NCBI GenBank assembly: GCA_009731375.1
Contig: BJOX01000323.1
Location: forward strand, 27,162 to 91,161
Direction: 5' to 3'
DNA from: Paulinella micropora
Lineage: Eukaryota > Cercozoa > Imbricatea > Euglyphida
DNA length: 64,000 nt
The notes under the pieces were generated by a model. It was not told where the DNA came from. It saw only the letters and a program-made list of their open reading frames with translations, and did not search any database. Within the stretch, counting starts at the first letter, position 1. Each line of letters begins with the position of its first letter. Below are positions 58,034-64,000 of this stretch, in pieces. The translations under genes and the position numbers were made by a program.

Positions 58034-60816
58034 AATGCTAAAATGTGGGATTTGTTGCTGTTTGCTGTTTCTGTCAATGTGTATTTTTTTCATTTGAAAT
58101 TCCCTAACATTTTCAATGCTTTCGCATCTATCCATCTTATCATATACATCGTAGTTGAGTTGATTAGCATTTAAGCCTTTACCCCTAAAATGGAAATATC
58201 GTTTAACTCCATTTTCGGCTGTTTCTATATGGACCCCTTTTGAAATATGTTTGAGGTCGTTCTTGGTCATACCAGCAGTAAAGGCATCCTTCGTCGTAAA
58301 TTCTAGCATATACAGTTTAGGCGCTATCCACACACCTTTTATAATCTTACAACCATCGCCTAAGTCGTCCCCTATACCTCCGAGTTTCTTATTACCCATA
58401 TTCTTGATATATCTAGCACATCTCGCGTGGATTTGTAAGCTGTCTGTATCGGTGTAATAAAAGTCGTCTTCAATGGTTCCGTTCGGGTTGGCTTCCTATG
58501 CGACAGCTATATGCTAGTATGAATGCCCCATAATGTGTCGGCTTGGTTATGCTACTCTCTAATAAGATTGGATTACGAGGAAGACCCGATATGTGCCATA
58601 AATCTTTGCCTTCTTTGTCAGTAAATTTAACAATTTCAGTTATTTGATTACTGTTCCAGAATTTCCAGTATTCTTCGTTAGTGGTTATGTATGCTATTCA
58701 TAAACAGTTTAGCGAGCAAATATTGCGGGCTACCTTTCTCCGCATTTTCCTTTGCCTTAAACATATCGTCTATGTATTGTTTGAAAACACATTCAGATTT
58801 AACTGTGTAGTATCCTTTATGAATGCGGACTTCGTATCCTTCGGCTACCATATCCTCAATATCTACACTCGTCAGCCATTGGTCCTTCATATCTTCTAGT
58901 CGCCATTTAAGAGAGCCCATTCTGTCTCGCTGTCCAATCCTTGAATGTAATATGTCTTTCGGAGAAATGTAATCAAGGTTGTAAATACCGATTTGAAGAT
59001 TTCGCGGGTCAAATGGTCCGATTGTTTCCAGTATGTCGCCCACCATAAAAGCTAACATCATCGCGGTTGGATACAAAGATACAACATCCGCATCTACTAG
59101 GTAGTCTATTATTTCGTCAAAGGTGATTTCTTTTTTCAAATATCGTTCATACTGCTTAGAAATAAACCGTCTCTTAGATGGGTAAGTCCTGCCTCCGATA
59201 ACAGCTTTTCTAAATGCTCGATCCTGCTCAACTGTTGGAAGTCTAACTTCGTATTTTTTATCTACATATTTCTTCCATATGTTGAAAGCGAGACTTGAAG
59301 TTGAAATGTATGAAGTTAGATTGACCTTATGAGCTGTAAATATCGTCGTGTTTAATTTGTCGTATAATTCCTTCAAACCCATAACATCGTTTTTAAGATA
59401 AGTCAAACAGTCCTGTCTCATATTCTCTTCCATATCCTCCCATCTGCGGGCTTGCTCGTGGTCAAAGTCGCCTTTAAGGATTTCACATCCCATACTTTCA
59501 AGATTTGCTTTAAGACTTCCCTGAGTGTGCTTTCGTAAGTCCCACATTTCAACATTTTCAAATTCTAAGCAGATAATAGAGCCGTTATTGATTTTTGACG
59601 ATTTAATCTTAATACCCCTTTTAATTAATTCTTGGTGTATGAAGTAGTGGTCAAAGTTCGCTCCGTTAAAACCATTAACATAAAGAACTGGCGGTTTGTC
59701 CCCCTTTTTCTTCGGCTCCCATCCTTCTTTTATACGCTCGCCTCGTTCAATTATTAGGTCTATGAAATGGCTTATACAGTCTTTACCTGCTATAAATTTG
59801 AAACCCTCCGAGCCCTGAGTATATCCAACAATGTAGCAGTCGTGGATTTCTTGACCGTCCGCGATGGATTTATTTCTAAATGTTTCCAAATCGTAATGTA
59901 GGACTTGGTCGTTATTCATTTTTTCTTCCGTGCGGAACTTAGTTATTAAGTGTCTTTTACCATTCTTCTTCAACATAATGTCAGCAAATTTTTTTCTGTT
60001 GATATTACATTTATGTTTGTTCAAATATAGTCGTAAGCAGTCATCGCACCGCTTCTTGAATTGCTTAACTAATCCGTAATAATGGTTATTCTCCAAAAAT
60101 ATTAGTTTGTCAGGTTCTTCTCCTTTTTCATTCGTTCTGACTGTCTCCTTCATAATGTGGTCTGTTATTTCGTATGTTTTCCCATCCTTAACATACTTGT
60201 TCAATATTTCAACCGCTATTGAAAATGGTATGGGTAAGTTTGGTGGAAGGTTGAATTCCGCTCGTATCTCATTACACCTTTTCTTATTCATCGGGTGAAT
60301 GTTTAGAATATCCTTACACAGGAAGAATAAGCAGTTGTTATTTTTGCTTGGTGGTGATATCTTTCTACCTTCTTCAACTTTCTCCTTTTTCTCTCTCACT
60401 CCATCATAGCATCCTCCGCCGTTCTCTTGAACGAATGTTATTTCTACATATTGTATTGTCCTTTCGTATCCATTCTCGCTAGCTTCAATGTTGTTTAAGT
60501 TGAACTCGTTGAGAGCATCTATAAACTTGGTGTCATATTCGCGGAGTAGGAATGAATTGAAAGTTTTCTTTGTAGAATAGTGGTCGTATCGTATATTAGC
60601 AGGAGCTGATGTATATGTTATAGATAGATTAACATCAGCATTGTTCGTCATACCTTCCCTTCTCGCTCGTCGTATGGCTGGTATGAATACCTCCCGTTCT
60701 AATGTGTCAGTATCATAGAAGCTTATGTCCAGGTCCTTAAAATTGAATATGAGTGAGTTCAATCGTCTGTATCTTCTCATTCTGTAATCGTGTGCCTTAA
60801 ACTCTGGTCGCTTCAC
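57926..60816 (-). pseudogene. protein-primed family B DNA polymerase (E3)
   Basis: The N-terminal 712 residues are open from 60816: acidic/basic start, a PPSKNNNCLFFLCKDIL stretch, CDDCLRLYLNKHKC (zinc-like), exonuclease motifs LHYDLETFRN, FNGANFDHYFIH and YLKNDVMGLKELY, and polymerase motif A DADVVSLYPTAMM. A deletion of about 40 bases near 58690 removes motif B (present in E2), and one of about 17 bases near 58497 shifts the frame again, so motif C is disconnected. The true N-terminus is also lost: upstream of 60816 the frame meets a stop within about 30 codons. E3 therefore has no working polymerase. Confidence 0.9.
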
Positions 60817-61054
60817 TTCTCTTGTCTTAGTCTCGCGGAGATTTGCCTTAGCTCGAAGAAGTTGGACATATTGCTTGTTTGGTCAAGGTGGTAGGGGTGG
60901 CTTATATGAAATAGGTATATTGTGGAATAGATTTTTTAGTTTGGTATTAATCCCAATGATTTATATTATACTTGTGTTATTTGTTTAGATGATAATTCTA
61001 TAAATGTAAAAAAAAAATTATTAGAAAAAAATAATTAATTACAAGTAATAAGTT

Positions 61055-61309
61055 TTACCGTATTTCAACTTCTACAAAACTTTCCATTTTTTGTTTCTTT
61101 TTCATAGCATATCGCTCCTTCCGCCTCGCTGATATGGCTTCTTTATTCCTTTCGTAATATGAAACTCCCGCCTTTCTATACATTTCTGGATTTTTTAAGA
61201 CATATCTTCTTGAAGCCTCGTAATGAGCTTTTTTCTTTTCTTCAACAGATGTATATTTAGCAGGTCGCCCTAACTTTACAGAGCCGACTGGCCCGCTTTG
61301 TGCTGGCAT
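61055..61309 (-). CDS. small GRP-motif basic protein (E3 only)
   Basis: 84 residues: MPAQSGPVGSVKLGRPAKYT, then KKKAHYEASRRYVLKNPEMY and YYERNKEAISARRKERYAMK. GRPAKY resembles the core of an AT-hook, and the rest is a basic helical segment seen in small viral and fungal DNA-binding proteins. No firm family. TTCACCAAAAC lies just upstream of its ATG. Absent from E2 and E1. Confidence 0.5.
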   Translation of the reverse strand: MPAQSGPVGSVKLGRPAKYTSVEEKKKAHYEASRRYVLKNPEMYRKAGVSYYERNKEAISARRKERYAMKKKQKMESFVEVEIR

Positions 61310-61393
61310 ATTTCACCAAAACCAAAACTGTATATATTGTTATATAATAATAATCATAATTATATAAATGAAAAATTAATTATTACCTACTTC

Positions 61394-61690
61394 TTATAAC
61401 CAGATTGTAATTTCCATTCCGTAATTTTTGCCTAACCCGCCACCATATATTTTATAAGAAACTTGTTGCTTTTTTGTTATCTTTTTGGATAAAGTTTCCG
61501 CAGTGTATTTTCCTATATATCCTAACTGCCTTCCTTCTTCTGTTTCCACCCTAATAGCATTTTTATCAAATTTATTTTCTGGTTCAGGAACTATGAAAAC
61601 TTTGATTAGAGGTTTGCTTCTTAGATATAACAAATTTTCCTGTCTTCCTCCAAATGATACCCCGACGACTTTTGTTGATAATGTTGGCAT
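61394..61690 (-). CDS. HIRAN-domain protein (E3 only)
   Basis: 98 residues, essentially one HIRAN domain: KVVGVSFGGRQENLLYL, LIKVFIVPEPENKFDKNAIR (the EPxNxxDxNAI signature), GRQLGYIGKYTAETLSKKI and a final strand. HIRAN domains bind 3' DNA ends in HLTF/Rad5-type fork remodelers and occur alone in some phages. As the gene next to the right TIR of a linear, protein-primed element, it could recognise DNA ends or forks (inference). Its ATG lies about 70 bp from the TIR. Confidence 0.82.
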   Translation of the reverse strand: MPTLSTKVVGVSFGGRQENLLYLRSKPLIKVFIVPEPENKFDKNAIRVETEEGRQLGYIGKYTAETLSKKITKKQQVSYKIYGGGLGKNYGMEITIWL

Positions 61691-61759
61691 CTTTTTTTTA
61701 TATATAGTTAGAATTATATTTTTTTAATGATAATTAATTAAATGACAAATATTTAATTT

Positions 61760-61897
61760 TCGCTTCCTTTTTGATTTCTACTTGATTTCTCTTTAATTTC
61801 TTATGATGTGAAAAATGGCGATTTGGTCCGAAAAGACCGCTTTTATGCTGGTATTTTTTATTGAAAAATACCTGCGGAAAAGCGGTAATCACCTTCT
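61760..61897. repeat. terminal inverted repeat, right (E3)
   Basis: Reverse complement of 39895-40032 over 138 bp. It ends GGTAATCACCTTCT followed by AGTGTG. Confidence 0.9.
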
Positions 61898-61903
61898 AGT
61901 GTG
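61898..61903. repeat. target site duplication AGTGTG (E3 right)
   Basis: Second copy of 39889-39894. Confidence 0.9.
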
Positions 61904-62125
61904 TGTGTGAGAGAAAGAGAGAGGTTTTTGGTTGTCAAGTTATCAGGAGTGATCCAGTATCTACTGTTGTACTGAGCGATACCGTGCGAAGTTGCTCAAA
62001 TTTGAGAAGCAATAACGCATATATGTTCCCATGTTTTCCTTGTTTTGTAATTAATATGCTTCCATGTCACCATCCATCTATCTTACCATAATATCCATCC
62101 CAACGTGGCATCCACACTGAAATCC

Positions 62126-62183
<58 letters not shown>

Positions 62184-62453
62184 GTAGTGCTACACCACAG
62201 CAACGGCAAAAGAAATAACGATAACTTAACGTGTGTGTGTGCATGAGAGAGAGAGAGAGAGTGCTTTTGGTTGTCAAGTTAGCAGGAGTGATCCAGTGTG
62301 TACTGTTGTATTGCGCGAGTATACCGCGCGATGTAAATCTGAGAAGCAATAAGGCATATATGTTCCCACGTTTTCCGTGTTTTTTAATTAGTATGTCCAT
62401 TTCACCATTAATACATCCATCCGAATGGCATCCACTCCAATCTCTCTCTCTCT

Positions 62454-62509
<56 letters not shown>

Positions 62510-62515
62510 GTAGTC
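61904..62515. repeat. host tandem units split by E3
   Basis: Two units of about 300 bp. Unit 1 (61898-62180) continues the sequence that broke off at 39888; unit 2 runs 62183-62515. Both contain TTTGGTTGTCAAGTTA, then AGGAGTGATCCAGT, GAGAAGCAATAA, CATATATGTTCCCA, and a terminal (CT)n tract (62127-62182 and 62440-62505). No gene. Confidence 0.75.
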
Positions 62516-62713
62516 TGAGAACGCGCGCAGCATGCTAGGTCTAAGTGTACATGAGGTGCTGTCAGTCTGGAGTGCTCCAAGTGCGGAGGGCGCTGACATG
62601 CACAGGAAGGACTTTCGATCTGGCCCCTGGAGAGCTAGACCGGGACGACGGAGGGAGGGCAGTACCAGGCATATGGTTGATGCTTTTTGCTCTAGCCTTG
62701 TCAAATTGTTTCT

Positions 62714-63415
62714 TTGTGTTTGTGTTTGTGCGGAAGGCATCTTCAGGGTCGTGCTGGTAGGCGCGGACGGCTGGGCGGCGACGCAGCGGCACTTCGCAAA
62801 GTTGCCGGGCAAATGGCAGCTGAAAGCATACTGCAACGTTTTCAGTCTTCTGACTGGCCTCTCGCTGTTCAGATCCGTCAGTTTGGAGATCTGAAGTCAG
62901 AACCTGTAGTTGGCGCGCCCCAACCCGAACAAAAGGTCCAGCTTCAGCAGGCCGAGGCCAAAAAGGAGCTCAAGGAGGCCGAGGCCAAGCTCAAGGAGGC
63001 CGAGGCCAAGCTCAAGGAGGCCAAAAATGAGCCCAAGGAGGCCGAGGCCAAGCTCAAGGAGGCCGAGGCCAAGCTCAAGGAGGCCGAGGCCAAGCTCAAG
63101 TATGCTAAGGCGACCGGGACCGATGAGAATGTGGGACTGGCGAGGCGTCAGATGGAAATTGCTCTGGATTCGCAGCAGGGAGTAGCCTCTTCGCAGAAGG
63201 GAATAGCCTCTGCGCAGGAGCTCGTTGATGATTGCATCAAGCGAGTGGCTTTCTTTCTAAAGCAGCCAGCTGCAGGTCCTGTAGCGTTATCCTTTCCTCT
63301 GGTCTTCTCCTTGACCCATTTTTTTGAAAACGGGTTTTCTCGCTTCTCCTCTCCCTTTCTTCACCAGCTTTTTATCTCAAGTTTTGACTCTCTCTCTTTC
63401 TCTCCCTCCCCCTGA
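62714..63415 (+). CDS. host coiled-coil repeat ORF, possibly an exon
   Basis: 233 residue frame; the credible part starts around MAAESILQRFQSSDWPLAVQ (62813). It contains about six 7-residue repeats KLKEAEA (62964-63100), then GLARRQMEIALDSQQGVASS and AQELVDDCIKRVAF. It looks like a host protein with a long coiled coil. After about 63275 the composition becomes pyrimidine-rich and is probably intron or non-coding. Repeats of this kind occur in many algal and crinkler-type proteins, so no function is assigned. Confidence 0.4.
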   Translation: MCLCLCGRHLQGRAGRRGRLGGDAAALRKVAGQMAAESILQRFQSSDWPLAVQIRQFGDLKSEPVVGAPQPEQKVQLQQAEAKKELKEAEAKLKEAEAKLKEAKNEPKEAEAKLKEAEAKLKEAEAKLKYAKATGTDENVGLARRQMEIALDSQQGVASSQKGIASAQELVDDCIKRVAFFLKQPAAGPVALSFPLVFSLTHFFENGFSRFSSPFLHQLFISSFDSLSFSPSP

Positions 63416-63571
63416 GTCTCCCTACACTCTTCACTGTATTATTTATTTGAACCTTATCTAATCTTTCTATTTATCTACCTGACCATTTATGTGTCTATCT
63501 ATTCATCTGTCTTGTCTTCTTTTCTTCATCCTCATCCTCCTCCTGTTCCTTCTTCGTCTTCTTCTTCGTCC

Positions 63572-63622
<51 letters not shown>
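63416..63622. repeat. pyrimidine-rich stretch and (ATT)n
   Basis: T/C-rich DNA with TCTTCTTCTTCG, then an ATT trinucleotide repeat at 63571-63621. Confidence 0.8.
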
Positions 63623-63690
63623 GGACACCGTGATAGCCCAGTGGTCAAGTTCTACCATCTGGGCCCTGTCGCCAGTTCGATTCCCGTCGG
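63623..63690 (+). repeat. tRNA-derived SINE-like sequence (cut by gap)
   Basis: GATAGCCCAGTGG fits a pol III A box (63632-63644) and GTTCGATTCCC a B box (63675-63685) with normal spacing. Placement directly after (ATT)n is typical for a SINE reading from its tRNA head. A tRNA gene cannot be excluded because the 3' end is in the gap, but a clean acceptor stem is not visible. Confidence 0.55.
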
Positions 63691-64000
63691 NNNNNNNNNN
63701 NNNNNNNNNNNNNNNNNNNNNNNNNNNNNNNNNNNNNNNNNNNNNNNNNNNNNNNNNNNNNNNNNNNNNNNNNNNNNNNNNNNNNNNNNNNNNNNNNNNN
63801 NNNNNNNNNNNNNNNNNNNNNNNNNNNNNNNNNNNNNNNNNNNNNNNNNNNNNNNNNNNNNNNNNNNNNNNNNNNNNNNNNNNNNNNNNNNNNNNNNNNN
63901 NNNNNNNNNNNNNNNNNNNNNNNNNNNNNNNNNNNNNNNNNNNNNNNNNNNNNNNNNNNNNNNNNNNNNNNNNNNNNNNNNNNNNNNNNNNNNNNNNNNN
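63691..64000. other. assembly gap (N to window end)
   Basis: 310 N. Confidence 0.99.

Larger units (their letters stand above)
39895..61897 (+). mobile_element. E3: full-length Maverick/Polinton, 22.0 kb
   Basis: 138 bp inverted repeats with 5'-AG and CT-3' ends, a perfect 6 bp target duplication and the full Polinton gene set. It has the same orientation as E2, 947 bp away. It is the least decayed element: capsid, minor capsid, integrase, methyltransferase, GIY-YIG, lipase and HIRAN frames are open. ATPase has one frameshift, protease one stop, fiber two stops and one shift, polymerase two deletions. Confidence 0.93.

Noticed and set aside
18295-61897. Virophage or PgVV-type polinton-like virus
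   Set aside because: No tyrosine recombinase, superfamily 3 helicase or virophage primase seen; rve integrase plus protein-primed polymerase and 6 bp duplications define true Polintons.
62083-62580. Frames rich in Arg-Glu repeats over the (CT)n tracts
   Set aside because: Produced by the dinucleotide repeat.

Overview
The window is eukaryotic nuclear DNA, most likely from a unicellular alga or other protist; I cannot name the species. Evidence: very long tetranucleotide microsatellites, polypurine/polypyrimidine tracts, poly-C runs that end in assembly gaps, TTAGGG telomere-type repeats, a tRNA-derived SINE-like sequence, and a GC-rich host exon with Sel1 repeats. Embedded in it are three AT-rich viral elements of the Maverick/Polinton class (endogenous polintoviruses), recognised by a DDE-type rve integrase, protein-primed family B DNA polymerase, adenovirus-type cysteine protease, packaging ATPase and major plus minor capsid proteins.

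Layout. 1-4598: host satellite units, a 600 bp duplicated sequence, poly-C runs, gaps and a Sel1 gene fragment. 4599-11627: Element 1 (E1), inverted and truncated, keeping only the fiber-integrase end; its terminal repeat is cut and followed by TTAGGG repeats. 11628-18294: microsatellite-rich host DNA with three copies of a 600 bp interspersed repeat. 18295-38947: Element 2 (E2), full length, with TIRs of about 160 bp, in an ATTAC-rich site. 38954-39894: a short host spacer. 39895-61897: Element 3 (E3), full length, with 138 bp TIRs and a clean 6 bp target duplication AGTGTG. 61898-63690: a host tandem unit that was split by E3, a coiled-coil repeat ORF and a SINE-like end.

E2 and E3 share one gene plan: TIR, a coiled-coil protein, integrase, a small Cys-rich protein and an acidic/basic protein on the minus strand; then on the plus strand a very long repeat-built fiber with an S74-type self-cleaving tip, a membrane protein, a small virion protein, packaging ATPase, a small basic protein, protease fusion, minor capsid protein, major capsid protein, a large structural-type protein, GIY-YIG nuclease and lipase; then the polymerase on the minus strand and the second TIR. 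E3 adds a DNA methyltransferase, a HIRAN protein and a GRP-motif protein. E2 adds a DUF3223-type gene and a second GIY-YIG gene. Structural genes are preceded by a shared T-tract plus TATATA motif. E3 is the youngest copy: capsid, minor capsid, integrase, methyltransferase, nuclease and lipase frames are open, while ATPase, protease, fiber and polymerase carry few breaks. E2 and E1 are more decayed.

The most unusual signal is a family of short palindromes (19-30 bp) scattered through all three elements. They sit just before start codons, on stop codons and in frame inside coding regions. They share loops or cores but have stems that differ in a base-paired way. In E3 one of them has joined a membrane protein to the next gene.
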